This document shows positions 47,911 through 60,490 of a stretch of DNA of 64,000 nt, in pieces. Position 1 is the stretch's first letter. Each line of letters begins with the position of its first letter. The translations under genes were made by a program, and so were the position numbers. Under the pieces are notes generated by a model. It made no database searches and was not told where the DNA came from. It worked only from the letters and a program-made list of their open reading frames with translations. The stretch lies in assembly GCA_951230915.1 (NCBI GenBank), contig OX579639.1, positions 12,214,001 through 12,278,000 of the forward strand, read 5' to 3'. This DNA is from Antitrichia curtipendula. Taxonomy: Eukaryota > Streptophyta > Bryopsida > Hypnales > Leucodontaceae.

Positions 47911-50717
47911 CTAATTCAGCTTTTCCAGGATCACGGGCATACCAAATTCTGGCATCAAGGTGAGCGCAACATCTGGGCTATGGCGGTAGCTGGAGCTCAG
48001 CTTCCAACAGAACAAGGGCAACATGACCGCCAACACAGCTTTGGCTTCCGACAGAGCCAACGTTTGTCCAATGCACGTCCTCGGGCCAGCTCCAAAAGGA
48101 ATGAACGCCAACGGGTTCCCACAAGCTCCACTGATGCCATTAGCAAATCTTGCAGGGAAAAACTCATCCGCATTCTCGCCCCAGATGTTTTGATCTCTAT
48201 GGAGCATCGCAACAGGTATGACAATCTCCAAACCCTCTGGGATTACTAAACTGGCACCCACTTGATTCTCTTTCAAACAAGTCCTGCCTATGAGAGGAAC
48301 CGGGGGAAACAACCTGAGAGACTCGAACAAAATCATACCTAGAAGCTTGAGGTGGTTCAGGACTTGGGTCTCCACGACGCCGCCGGGGCAAAACTCCTCG
48401 ACCTCGGCTCTTGCACGCTCTTGCCACAAGGGATGCTTGGCGAGCAAATAGATGGTCCATGTGAGGAGACTGGCGGTGGTTTCGTGACCTGCGAGAAGGA
48501 AGGTGAGAGAGTTGGCAAGGAGCTGGCTCTCCGTGATCTTGGTCATCCCGGCTGCTCTTTTCCTTTTGTCACCGATGGTCAAGTCTTGGGCGTCGTTGAG
48601 TGCCTTCATGTTTTGTTCTGAATGGCCGTTGTCAACTGCACCGATTACCACGTCCAGCAAATCGTGCCGAGTAGAATCCTCAGTCTCAGAATGTGACGAG
48701 CGCCTGTTGCTGATGATGCTACTCATGAAAGTTTTGAGCCATTGGGCTTCCGTTGAAGCTTCTTTTTTGACACGGAGTCTCCTCTTGATGCCATATCTGC
48801 TTGAAACCACATTTTTCACGACTGAGAATTGCTACATTTTAAGCCAGCAAGGATCACGAGAAGAAAAGCTCATGGAGGGATGCGCAACATCACATTCTTG
48901 AGCTTTTCTACGGGTGTGCAATCATCTTAGTGTTCTTCTCACAACGAATAGATACACAGGATTTCAATCGCTATGGTTGAGAATGGTGTGCAAAAACATA
49001 CTACTTTTCAATCTAGAGCTGCTGCCAGGGAGCTATTGAAGTGATTCATGTCAGGGGCTTCCTTCTCCTAAATTGTTGAACTCAAAGAAGTAAGAGGATG
49101 TCAGGGTATCATCTCGGATTCTTCCTTGAATTAGCAGATGAGCCCAGGGTGTTAGGAGCTCATTCAAGAATGTTGTGGCAGCGATTTTGCTACGAATTTG
49201 CGAATTAATTGACATGGATACTACAATGTTCTATTAGGTTTAGTAATTTGTAAAACTCCAGGGTTATTGAAATGGGGAGGAAGGCTTACAAAGAGCCTGG
49301 ACAAGCAGCAGGAGGGCCGAAAACAAGCTCTCTGCAGCACAAGAGGTATCGGTTAAAGCCTCCAATGACAGCCTCCGAATCTCCACCAATTTCTTTACCA
49401 AAGGCAGATCTTCCAATAACATCCAACGTCAGCTCAGCAAATTTCTGGTACATGTCCAATTCACCATATCCATCATGAAGCTCCCTCAACCATCTGTCGA
49501 CAGCTGTATGTGCACACTCAATCATTGTCGGTATTTTGCTCTGCCAACAACTCAAAAACATTCATCACAAGTGTCGATCCCAGAAAGTCGAAGCAAGCAA
49601 ATCAATTTTCATCATCAACTTCTACAAACAAGTCGGCAACTGTCCAAGACACTACCCTCTCGCATCCAAAAATCTTAACAACAATTCCTTGATTGTTACA
49701 AATTATTGAAGGAAATGGTGTGGAATTACGGCATTACCTTGATTTCCTTGGTATGGAAAGGACCATTCAAGAGCTGCCGTTGCGGATCCCAAGTGCTACC
49801 GCTGGATGTAAACACGCCACCGCCAAGAATTCCTATTCCTCGAATATGCAGAGGCTTACTGTAAGAGTCCGCCTTCGCAATCAAAATGTCCTTGATCAAT
49901 GGCGGGTCTGCGATGCTCAATCGGACTGTTCTTCCAATGGTGAAATAGAACGTCGACCCATGCTTTCTGTAGCAACTGCTCACTCGGGATAATCTGTCTT
50001 CACTGATGTTTCGTCCTTGCAGCACCTGCAGACCATGCCATTTCGCAAAATAAAAGAGAGATCCAGGCTCATCACCTGAAAACATTCAAAACTCTTTATA
50101 ACGTCCGTCTCTAGAATGGTATCCTACACACTTGCCACGCTACCGTTAACTGTATCACATATTCAAACAATGTCGTAGAGAAAAAGTTTGGGAGTCAAGG
50201 TGGTAAGATTACAGAGGATTGAGTGAAGATAAAACAGAGCATAGAGATTGGAGGTGAGAGAGAGAGAGAAGCGATGTAACCCTTTCGAATTTGCTCATCG
50301 TTTCAGAACATGAAAGAACGATCGAAACGACTAAGTGCTCATCATCTCATTGCTGTCAAATCTCGTTATTACGACCTCCTCTGAAATGGCATTCTAGAAT
50401 ACGGTATTGCCACACTAGCACACTCTTACACACTTTCAAACTACGTTATGGCGCAACAATTTGAGACCCCGGGGGATAAGAAGAACGAGGTCTGAGTGTA
50501 CAGAAAACCGAGCATTGGAATTGGAGGGGATGCAAACCTCGTCGATTGCTGGCATCTGCCCCACGAACGGCACGAAAGGGAATCCTGTGATGCCCTGTCG
50601 CTTGCAAAGCTCAATCAGCATCAACGGCTTCCATATCCACTCCTTCACTACGAAACCCAAAAACCCTACCGCTACTCCTCCGCCCAAAATCCACACCAAA
50701 ACCCAACCCAGGATCAT
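47911..50717 (-). CDS. Cytochrome P450, CYP72 clan
   Basis: Haem-thiolate monooxygenase, probably ER-anchored. Exons 50538-50717, 49738-50025, 49290-49540 and 47911-48796 join in phase to 534 aa. The start ATG 50717 gives a hydrophobic anchor (residues 1-24) and then a Pro-containing hinge. Seen motifs: I-helix oxygen-binding AGHETT (about 342-347), K-helix ESLR (398-401), FFPARF in the PERF position (452-457) and the haem loop FGAGPRTCIG (474-483) with ligand Cys481. All catalytic signatures are intact, so the gene looks functional. Overall pattern (LSIADPPLIKDIL, PGSLYGIKRRL, WGENADEF) fits the CYP72 clan, which includes hormone- and fatty-acid-modifying families such as CYP709, CYP714, CYP734 and CYP735; the exact family and substrate cannot be assigned. 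Exon 4 is unusually long compared with typical clan members, whose C-terminal half carries more introns. Divergent from the DUF639 gene. Confidence 0.9.
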
Positions 50718-52708
50718 CTTGCGCACCACACCGACATTCGCATCCTTCACCGCATGCGCAAAGTCTCCAACACACTACTGCACAACCATGTGATCGAACT
50801 AGTTCTCAAATCCGAGCAAAACTCATCTAACGAATTCACGGCGACTGGAACGAACTCCAAATCCCTTCAGGTTCAAAACCTACTTGAGGAAGACTGCCAG
50901 TTTATATATTGCAATGAAATCAATTTCATTGCATTCAAATCTCCCCCAAACTAATTCCAAATCGAAGCTCCAACGACACTCGCTGCAAATTGAGCGCCAG
51001 TTGAGCTCCAGCTGGGCACCGAGAAGATGAAACCACGAGCAGCCTAGAAGTGTGTGATGCCACGCGCCATAGTGAATTTGCAACATACATTATCCACCTG
51101 GCAGCAACTCGGTCGTCTGCTTCAACTTTTTTCGGCTTTTTCTCGGCCCCAAAAGTGGTCGAAGAAGACGATGACGAGTGGGTAAGGTCGCCATTTGTGC
51201 GCCTCCGATTGCACAGTAGTAGAGTAGTTCTGTAAGTTACATGTACGGTGACGCATTTCTAATCTCCATGAGATTAGGACTAAGAGTGAAAAGCGGGTCA
51301 ACTTAAACACGAATATTGTGAGCAATAGTGAACAGTGAACTTCATAATCACCACCGACTCCACAGTCACGCTGTTGTTGTCAGTATCCGGGTGGACTAGA
51401 CTACTCTCTGTTAGTGACACTTTAGAGAGTTGGATCGGGTTCAGGGTTTGGGGTTTTGGTGGTTCAAATTGGTTGTGTGGACACTATCTTGAACAATTCC
51501 GAGTTTGCTTTTCCTTTTCTTGCGATTCTTGAACGCAATTGAGCTGGAGCGTGGAAAGAGTGTACCGTTTGTGACATTCTGCACAGGAACTTCCGATGCC
51601 GGCAGCTGGAGCTCTTTGGTTGCCTCGTCTTCAAATCATATGTGCTTCGGAATTGCCGTCAGTTCAGAGAGGAGCTTTAGATGTTAGGAATTCGTATACC
51701 TCCCGTCACAGTGTCTCTCTCTTGTTGAGTTCTGAGATTGCGTAGAGCGTGATGAAGGGTTTTGTGGGAGAGGGCGGAAGCCTGTCCTGTGTTGAAGAAG
51801 AATTGGGGTTTGGCAATAGTTAGGAATTTGGAACTAGGCAATCTCGACGTGCTCTCCACTTGATTTTGCAGAGGTAATTTCCAACATAACAGCTGGTTGT
51901 TGACTTCGTGTTGTTTCTTGACCGTGTAGTTTAAGTTATTCGCGCTGATTTCTGGTCTAATCTAACGTATATGACTTCCCACGTGTTAATTTGAGACATA
52001 TTGGAATCATTCCAGTAGTCTTTACAGCAATTGCTAGCAATTAGTAATGTTTCACCTGCTGAGTGACCACCTTCGGTGCGCTATTGAGCATTAGGGTTGA
52101 GCGAAGGCGCTGTGAGATGCTTGAAGCGAGAGGGGCTTCGCATCGTTTGTTGTTCTGGTTTTGGAGTTTGTATCCCTTCATTGACATCGTTTCAGTAGTC
52201 TTTGTAGCAATTCGATGGTTCCAACCTTCGGCGCGCTATTGAGTATTAGGGTTGCGCCAAGGCTTTGTGAAAGGTTTGAAGGAAGTGGTGCTTCTCATCG
52301 TTTGTTAGAACTCCAGCCCTTGAAAGAAAGTGAAGCTCTTTGATTGCATATTTCTAAATAAGGTTTTATAATGGGTTGTAAGTAGGATTAAGAAAGGCTA
52401 GCGTTAATTATGCAAGTGATTTCCGACATCTCTCGTTCTGGACTTTGCATCCCTTAATTTGGGGTCATTTCAATGATCTGTGTAGCAATTCGATGGTCTG
52501 CCCAGCTGGTTGACCACCATCGGTGTGCTATTGAGAATTAGGGTTGAGTCAAGTCGATGTTGTGAGATGCAATTGGTGCTTCGCGTCGTTCGTTATTGAG
52601 TGTATCCATGATGGTGTCTTCGAAAGTAAAAAGGCTCCTAGTACGGGATTCTTTCTGCTGGAGTGTTTTTCTTTCTGACAAGATGGGATATTTCTTTCTT
52701 TTGCAGTC
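50718..52708. promoter_or_regulatory. Shared upstream region of the P450 and DUF639 genes
   Basis: Just under 2 kb between divergent start codons. On the plus side a TTTTGCAG acceptor lies two bases before ATG 52709, so the DUF639 gene has a 5' UTR intron; a possible donor is GAG-GTAATT at 51874. The minus side holds the P450 leader. A TC/AG-type microsatellite (GAGAGAGAGAGA) lies near 50254, 3' of the P450 start, inside its first intron. Confidence 0.5.
52009..52597 (+). repeat. Three imperfect direct repeats in the DUF639 5' leader intron
   Basis: Copies at about 52009-52155, 52190-52306 and 52468-52597 share AGTCTTTGTAGCAATTCGAT, a GCGCTATTGAG segment, TTAGGGTTG and a CTTCGCATCGTTTGTT end. 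They lie between the putative 5' UTR donor and the start-codon exon, a position where repeated elements can act as intron-mediated enhancers; that role is inference. Confidence 0.7.
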
Positions 52709-55700
52709 ATGGCCGCGCTGCAAAAGGGGAAGAGCATGCTAGATTCTTTGGTGGCGGGGGAGACCACTTTGAAGGAGATCTTTGGTGGCAAATATAGCCC
52801 CGTTGGGAAGCAACCCGCTCTCGAGCGCACACCTTCCGGCACCCGGAAATGGATCAAAGAGCTCTCTTCACTTGGCAACGTTGTGGTTGGACATTGCGCA
52901 AGGTAGGCAATGTTTTATGAAATCTACAGCCTGTCCGTGTATCTACCGTTACATGTTTCAGCGCTGTGCAGCTTCTTTTTTGTTTCATTTAAGTTTGCAG
53001 ACTAGGTGATGGCAATCAATGAATAATGCATTTTCAACTTACAATCAAAATCTGATCCTTTGGGGTACCTAGTCTGCAAAGTTCAACTGTAGGATCTTGA
53101 ATATCATGTTGTTTTCCTCTTCTGATCACATTTTACAGCTGTTGATTTTAAACATGTCAAATAAATCTTAATAGTCAAAGTTTTAGACCTCAAAATTCAA
53201 AAGTGCACTTTGATCTTCAAGGCAAGTCTGTGGGCTCGGTTGCGTAACTTCTAAATCAGATTCGTTAATGGGTTGTAAATTCAATTAAGAAAGGCCAGCA
53301 TCCTGGGTTTTAATCCTCCTCATCCCAACCATGAAGTCTCATCAGCTTCAAAATCTTGCATCAGCATTGTATTTGGCTTTATTCAGGCTTGCATTATGAC
53401 TCTCAACCATTGAAACTCTGCCACACAAACTTTAAAGTCCTGCATTGGCATTAAATGTGTTTAGTGGCTGAACACAGTGAGTTGTGTTCCTTTGAGTTGT
53501 CAGGATATTGCAGCTGCACCCAGAGGAGCTTCAGAGGCATTTTGAGGAGGAGGCTCCTGCCTCAGCCAAACATCCTTCAAAGTATGCGCTTTACCTTGTG
53601 GAGTATAGCTGTTTCAGAGCCCTTTCTGTGCAAGCTCAAGTCACGGATCATCTTAGTGACAAGGAGTTTCGCCGCTTGTCTTTTGACATGATGCTTGCTT
53701 GGGAGGCTCCAGGAGCCACCGACAGGCCTGTCGTGAAGGTACTGGCCCTGTTCTGATTTCACTTGAAGAAATTCCGTAGTCATTTGGTCCCCAAGAGTCT
53801 TGGGTCACTATTTAAGAACCCTTGGAGAATTTTAATTTTGCATGATGACAGATGTACTATGTGACAAAAAATGCCTTGCTGGCACGGACTGTGAATCTTG
53901 ATAAGTGTATGACCTTTTGACACATGGAAGGTGAAGTCCTTTGGAACCTAAATAAAACTCAGGGACCAAATTTGCAAAGGTTTCTTCTAATGGATACTTC
54001 TGATGGTTTATATGCTCTTTTGGACTCACTTTCAGCCTGTTCCTGTTAGCCTTTTTATAAGACTGGATTGCAATGGTTCCTGCAGGTTGATGTGGGGAGT
54101 ACTGTTGGATCTGATGCTTTCGCTCGGCTAGCGCCTGCTATTCCTACTGTTGCAGATGCGATCACTGTGCACAGCCAGTTTGAAGCTCTGACTGCGAGCA
54201 CTGGAGGCCGTCTCCCTTTCCCCATTTATGATAAATATATCGAAAAGCTGGATAAGTAAGTTATATGCAATCTCCTTCTTTCCTTTCCCCCTTATGATGC
54301 CAGTGGTTTTGGAAGCACTGTCGCTGTTGATGAATTCTGCTCTTGCTGCTTACGTCCTTATGGAGTTAAATAGAGAGGGATTGGCCACTTAATCTTGTAT
54401 TGAAATCTCTTGCGCAGGTCAATCAAGGCCATAAAGAACCAAGTAACACCGGCTCTGCTGAAGGCATTGCAATTGGAAAGGAATGAGACTTTGATTGATA
54501 TGGATGGGACTGCCACAACTCAACCTGTCCTTCAACATGTCGGTGTTTCCACTTGGCCTGGTATGGTTGATATCCCTTTCATCCACTCTTCGCTAGTGAT
54601 GATAACTTTCTTCTCTCGCAAGTGAATCATTTTAAGTGCTTGAATTTTTGGAAAGCGTGTACTAAGCGTAAATTCTGATCAAGCGACTTTGCACAGAAAT
54701 AATGATCAAAGATATTGCGAGAGTGGGTTGGATGGTGTGCACCCTCTCTGGCTCTATTTACCATGTTAGAGGCACAAATTGATGTAATATTTAGGTTTTA
54801 TAGGTGGAATGAGATAAGAGGGCAGGAAGAAAAATGTACTGGACTGCTGCAGAACTTTTTCCAAGTAGGGGCTGAAGTTTTGCGTGTTTCTGGCTTCCTA
54901 ACTTTGTGCAGGACGATTGACGCTAACGGATCATGCATTCTACTTTGAAGCCACCGGAGTTGTGTCGTACGACAAACGCAAGAAGTTCGACCTATCGGCA
55001 GATTTGAAGCATGTGGTGAAGCCAGATTTAACAGGACCGTGGGGTGCCCGTCTTTTTGACAAAGCTGTTATGTATAAATCAAGCGCCACGTAAGTTGTTT
55101 ATTATTAGTTCCGCCTATGCAGAACATTCAACTTGATTGTTTAAGTCTTCACTGTATGGAGTCCCTCTGGCACCTGCCTAGGTTATTGTCCATCTTGATC
55201 TACATTACAACATTAACCCCTAAAGGACCAAGGATTCATTGTTTAAAACTGATCAATTTGATGCATCATATTGTGAAAAATAAATAATTTATATCAGTGA
55301 AGAACTTCGCATGTGCTGGGCACCAAATAGATAAAATTCGATTAAAAAGAAAGTCCCTATATAACCTACTCTAAACTGCTAACAAAACATAAACTCACTC
55401 AACATTGGTTGGTGATGGGATGCAGATTGGAGCCTGTGGTGCTGGAGTTTCCAGAGCTGACAGGGCGAACACGCCGTGACTACTGGTTGGCAATCATCCG
55501 TGAAGTCATGTCAGTCCACCATTTTATTCGGACATATCAACTGGAAGGGGTAGCCAAAGCAGAGGCTTTAGCCAAGGCAGTGCTGGGAATTGCTCGGTTG
55601 AGAGCTACAAGGGAGATTTTGCATGTGCTGCCACCGAAGCCTGAGAGCTTGCTCACGTTTTCACTGGGCGCAGAGATGCCCGGTGGAGACTTGATTCTGG

Positions 55701-57905
55701 CAGAGCTCGCCATCTCGCTTCGCACCACAGGTCAGGGTTCCTTTTTCTTTTCTTATCATTTTTCCTTTTTGTGGTTGAGCTTCTCAGTCCTGGTGAATTT
55801 TGCATAAATCATTTTGTTATTTGTTAACTAGAATACATTTTTATGATGATTTTATAACAAATTTTCATTGGAATCTGGCTAGATAATCACATTTACTTCT
55901 TTAAATCTCCTATTGGCTTGTAGCGAAACCCATTTTCTTTTCAGAATCTGGTGATATGTAGCCAACATATGAATGACTGGCACAGGTCGTGGTGAGTGGC
56001 AAGAAAGTGACCAGGGCAACAAGCTCTATGCCATCTCAGCTACAGTTGTGATTGCTGGATTTCGCCCTTCAACTCCCAAGGGGACTGAAAAGGCCAAAGA
56101 AAACCCTGTGCCTATTGGCGAGATTCTCATCGGTGACACCACTGCCTTGGAAAAGGCCATTTCGCAGTCTCGAGATAATAGCAAGAAGGTCCTTCTGGCA
56201 CAGGCTACTATTGAAGGTGTCAAGGTGGAGGGCATTGACACAAACGCTGCTGTTATGAAGGTATCGTTTTCATCTTACCAAGAATTTTCCGTGTGATCCT
56301 TCTGATGAAGCACATCAATTACATTTTTCCAGGCAAGTCTTGAGGACAAGACATTTCAGCCAATGAATTTTAGCAATGTGATTCGTCAAAAAGTTGGAAA
56401 GTTGCTCTGAAGGGTTTCAACACCTACGGGAAAAGCATCTTGACAATGGATGATAAATTGACATGGTTGCTTTCATGGAAACATTTTTTTGTGAGTGGTC
56501 TTATCCATTCCACCATTTTGTGGAATTTGCCAAATTCCATCAGCCCACGAACTGGTCAAATGGATAAGCCCACTTGGCCTAACTAAGGCTATTTCTTGGC
56601 CTCCAGACTTGTGTTGAGAAGTTTTGACCGGATGAGCATGCTTTGTGGCTAACCTGGCCTGCTTCGGTTTGGTTTGTAGGAACTTCTGATTCCTCTGGCA
56701 GCGGTGGTGACCTGGCTTCAAGCTGTATTCGCATGGGAGGAGCCTTTAAAGTCACTCGTATTCTGTATCATTGGCTGCTACACCATTTTCAAGTGGGTAT
56801 TAAACGCATGCACCTTTCACTACCAATAACTACGCATTGTTATGTCCTTTATCACTTTGCATTTTGGATATGATGATATGAGATTAGTAACGTAAATACT
56901 CTTGACACGTATTTATTTATTTTTATCCTTCTTTTTTTCAACAGAGATTGGCTACCCTTCGTGTTGCCGGGATTGCTGGTCTTGATGGCTGCATATATGG
57001 CTTATGTGCGGCGCATGCCTGATGGAGCGTCAGCCAAAGAAATTTTGGTTTGCCCCCCCCCTAAGCTCAACGCAGTTGAGCAGCTGTTAGCTCTACAGCA
57101 GGCTCTGGTACAGTTGGAGGGATTGATCCAGTCTGGAAACATTTTCCTGCTCAAGAGTCGTGCTTTGGTTTTATCAGCTCTCCCGGAGGTCTCTCTACTT
57201 GACTCTTGATTTCCAATGCACCGAATAGTGAAACTAGATTGGAATTTATATCTTGGTGTAACTTTTTACATTTATCAAAGTTCCCATTGTATCAAGGACT
57301 AAAATTCAAAGTGTATCAATTGACTTTCTACTGCGCATTACATTTCAAGTGAGTTAAGAACGATACTTCTAATTCAAACGTATTGCTAAAATTGAAAAAT
57401 ATAAATTATAGCTATAACTTTGACCCACATTAGTTGTACCTCTTTGATGTGGATTGGCCTTTTAGTACCTGACCTTCTCTTTCACATGCACTGCTCTTCG
57501 GTTTGTTTGATTCTAACAGTTCTCAGAACACTCAAGTTGTGTAGTGAACCATAAATGAATTTTTGAACAGTATGTTTTTATTTTATTAACAGGATTGCTG
57601 CAATTCATTTGGAATTTGGGATTTGGTAACCAAGCTAATAAGCTTGGTTTGGTTTGGTTTGGTTTGTGCAGGCGACAAATCAGGTGATAATCCTCCTTCT
57701 GGCAGTAGCTTCTGCTTTGCTGATTCTTCCAACACGGTGGCTGGTGTTACTCACTTTCCTGAACGTGTTCACAATGGAAATGCCGGCCAGGGCTGAAACG
57801 ACCCGGAGGATTTTCCGAAGAGTCAATGAATGGTGGTATGGCATTCCTGTTGTCCCAGTCAGGTTTCTCAAGTCGGATGCAGATGCTGGTGGGAACAATA
57901 GATAA
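52709..57905 (+). CDS. DUF639 family membrane protein, complete
   Basis: Ten coding exons: 52709-52902, 53504-53738, 54086-54255, 54418-54560, 54912-55089, 55426-55730, 55986-56260, 56680-56792, 56945-57188, 57672-57905. All have GT-AG borders with consistent phase and give 696 aa, the usual size of plant DUF639 proteins such as At5g23390 (recalled, not searched). The first ~500 residues look soluble: an N-terminal KSMLDSLVAGE helix, HPEELQRHFEEE, and a GRAM/PH-like section with LTDHAFYFEATGVVSYDK, LEPVVLEFPELTG and RDYWLAIIREV. The C-terminal ~200 residues hold hydrophobic segments: SLVFCIIGCYTIF, WLPFVLPGLLVLMAAYMAYV, VIILLLAVASALLIL and WLVLLTFLNVF. The biochemical function is unknown; the GRAM-like part suggests a lipid-associated membrane protein, by inference. 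A run of eight C at 57053-57060 encodes part of CPPP in exon 9. Confidence 0.92.
55213..55236 (+). mobile_element. Solo terminus of the TTAA element family in an intron
   Basis: TTAACCCCTAAAGGACCAAG matches the outer end of the elements at 28461 and 32845. No matching inverse end is visible before the acceptor at 55425, so this is a truncated insertion in DUF639 intron 5. Confidence 0.5.
56333..56410 (+). other. Possible alternative terminal exon of the DUF639 gene
   Basis: A strong TTTTTCCAG acceptor ends at 56332. From it, in the phase delivered by exon 7, 25 codons (ASLEDKTFQPMNFSNVIRQK...) are open before TGA 56408-56410. Use of it would give a ~525-aa protein without the membrane segments. 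The constitutive splice joins 56260 to 56680 and matches the family. Confidence 0.35.
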
Positions 57906-57943
57906 TTGGCATTTGCTACAAGGAAAAACTCTCTTAGTGCATC

Positions 57944-58103
57944 CTCTTTTATTGCATATTATGCAATAAAAGAGTTTGCAGACAGACAGTAGGTGGGTCT
58001 GTGCGTGATTCAAGATGGAAACCGGGCTTAAATATATGTGACCTCTCTAAATACATAAACCTCTCTTAGTGCATAGTCCCAGCACCATGCACTAAGAGAG
58101 TTT
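57944..58103. repeat. Hairpin cluster in the DUF639 3' region
   Basis: A 14-bp perfect stem with 3-nt loop lies at 57944-57957 / 57961-57974 (CTCTTTTATTGCAT). A second 14-bp perfect stem with 12-nt loop lies at 58061-58074 / 58087-58100 (CTCTCTTAGTGCAT). The second motif also occurs at 57929-57942, so an outer inverted pair spans the whole cluster. It may be a tiny inverted-repeat element or a 3' UTR structure. Confidence 0.8.
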
Positions 58104-58750
58104 TTTCATGTATTGTAGTCTAGCTTGTGCATATATTCTTGTAAAACTGGGGGCAATGATGGAGTTAGTTTATGCAAATGGAAGATTTCTTTAGTGTACA
58201 TTACAGGTCAAGGATGGGAGGAGGGTGCAGGATCAAGGTCACAAGAAGTTGTGTAATAAGGAATTGGACAAGTATAAAAGGAGTCTACAGGTAGAACTTG
58301 TCTTAGTGAGTGGTAATACCGTTGCTTGTGCTTCAAATATCACAAAATTTTGATTTAGTTTGAGGCATTGGATAAAACTATGTCCTAAAATTGCAGTTAA
58401 AAAACAGTTGTGACCAAATTCTAATTTGTTCATTTATTAGGGTTTTAGAATACTCCCATGGCATTTGATGCATTAGGCTCCAAACATCAGTAATCTTTTC
58501 ATGCTCTAAGAAAAAAAATACTATGAAAAACATTGTAACTGGAATTCTCACATGGTTTGTATTTTCTTCAACGATTTTGAAGGACATGTCTCTCTACTAC
58601 AACTAGAGGTCATCATCCTCAACAAAAAAAATAATTTTTTTTTTTTGAATGATTTGAAATTTTTTTAAATCAAACCTATTGTCCATCATGAATTCTTAAA
58701 AGGTATGGGACAATTTGAAGATGAGAGCTTGACTACTCATTGTCAAAATA
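58104..58750. other. 3' flank of DUF639 gene, no gene seen
   Basis: AT-rich, with an A/T homopolymer patch near 58625-58645. No ORF is supported. Confidence 0.4.
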
Positions 58751-59112
58751 CAAGAATTGTGTTCAATGTAAAGCTTTAGACCTCATTTTGGTATAAACTT
58801 TAAACTAAGAAAAATTGTTAAATCAAGCAAAATTTCATCTCCAAAGATCCATTTGTGATTTTGTATCTCCAATCAAAAGGTAGGGACAAAATTCAGAGAG
58901 GATGTTTGAAAATGTCAAAGAAAATGTCCTTCTCAACCCTTCTCTAAATTTTGTCCCTAAGTTTTGATTGGAGGCTTGAAATCTCAAATGGATTTTTAGA
59001 AATGAAAATGAACTTGATTTAACAACTTTTCTTAGTTCAAATATTTTCTTGAAAAAAATGATTGTACTATGCCAAAATGAGGTCTGAAGCTCTACATTGA
59101 ACACAATTCTTG
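58751..59112. mobile_element. Long fold-back element, ~362 bp with ~170-bp arms
   Basis: The two halves are inverted copies about a centre near 58931. Paired blocks include CAAGAATTGTGTTCAATGTA with its inverse at 59093-59112, GACCTCATTTTGG with CCAAAATGAGGTC, TTGTTAAATCAAGC with a CTTGATTTAACAA segment, and AGGGACAAAATT with AATTTTGTCCCT. Arms carry scattered mismatches. It resembles a fold-back MITE and would form a long hairpin RNA if transcribed. Confidence 0.85.
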
Positions 59113-60490
59113 CTTTCGACTTAACTAGGTATGAGTGATTGAACTTCTAGTAATCCTAATTCACATATCCTACATAGATTGTTTTACTTCCTACCACCCC
59201 ACTCGTATAAAGAGATTGTTTGTTTATCTCCATCCACTCACAACAAAAGTAATCTTGAAATGTATGTGAAGTGGTTATTGATTAATTTCAATATTTTTTA
59301 TTTTACATGGTCGGGTACCACTAATTTCTACCTTTAGCACTCACTATTCTTACATAATGGGTCCCCTGAAGCTTAAGTTCATAAGAATGTCCACAATTCT
59401 TTCAAATCTTCATTTCCTAAAACAAATACACACCTTTTAACAACCACCTACCTCCGGTTTTCTAAAAAGTAATGAAGTCATAACATCACTAAATCCTACA
59501 CCTAAAATTGCATCCTAAAAAACTTGCTAGGACCAAGTGGGAACATACCATAAGCAAGCATTAGAACATGCAATAGCTCTAAGATGACAACCTCACAACT
59601 TGAGGAGGTAGACCATCTCAATACACTAATAATGAAATCTAGTGATTGCAACATTAATTACAAACTCTAAATTTAGTATCCAACATGAACACTAATTGTC
59701 AACTAAACGAGAATTGGAGTGAGTTACATGAGAGGGTAAATAACACTATAGGTATAAAAACACTAAATTTCATTATTAGTGGAGTGTACAGCAGATGCAA
59801 ACTAATCCAACAAGTTTCATATTAAACCCACTTAGAATATCGTCAGTAAATGTGACTAAGCAATAAATGATTGAAGTGAAGTGCGTAATCTGTAACAAAA
59901 CATCGACAGTTTGGAAGTGAGAAGCACAGCAACAAAGCAATGACAAGATTTTATTGTTAACAAGCCAAAAAGCATTGCCAAATCACGAAGCATAAAACCA
60001 ACCAGACGGCAATGTACGCCACAGTAAAGTTACACTTTAGAAACTCCGCTGCAAGTAGTAACACGATGGTCAGTAAATAAACCGAGACAATGGTGTAGGC
60101 TGTGAAATGACAAAGGCGTTAGTCATGCGCTAATCACGGTGCAACTGTTGAGAATACAGCTTCCTGAATTTCTCACCGCCATTAGTAATCCAGATGTTCT
60201 CACTTGAACAGTACATAATGTTTCAATTGATGAATGTGAATGAAGAGCTGATAGAGGTGCGTCTAGGCACCAACAGCAAATGGGTCGACACCCAATGTAC
60301 ACAAGATTACAAAATAAATCTCCAACTAAAGTACACTTCACATGGAACCCTTGGAGAGGATTTCCGAATCATAGAGAGCCCTGGAGTATTCTATAGAAAC
60401 GAGGTGAAGGAAGAGAAACGAAGGAAACTATTGGAATTGACAGAATTTCTATATACACTACAGGAAGGTTCTGGATCGCATACCAATGAA
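59113..60490. other. 3' flank of the HAD-like gene, no gene seen
   Basis: AT-rich up to about 59900, then mixed composition that is probably 3' UTR of the minus-strand gene. A 131-codon plus-strand ORF (60194-60589) overlaps the HAD coding end in antisense and has no recognised features. Confidence 0.4.

Noticed and set aside
48797..48819. Starting P450 exon 4 at the ORF's first codons (MKNVVSS...)
   Set aside because: The phase does not fit exon 3; the acceptor at 48797 (TTCAAGCAG) gives PGSLYGIKRRL, which fits both phase and family.
47911..50717. Reading the P450 and neighbours as a plant biosynthetic cluster
   Set aside because: Adjacent genes (DUF639, HAD-like) have no known link to specialised metabolism and no second pathway enzyme is present.
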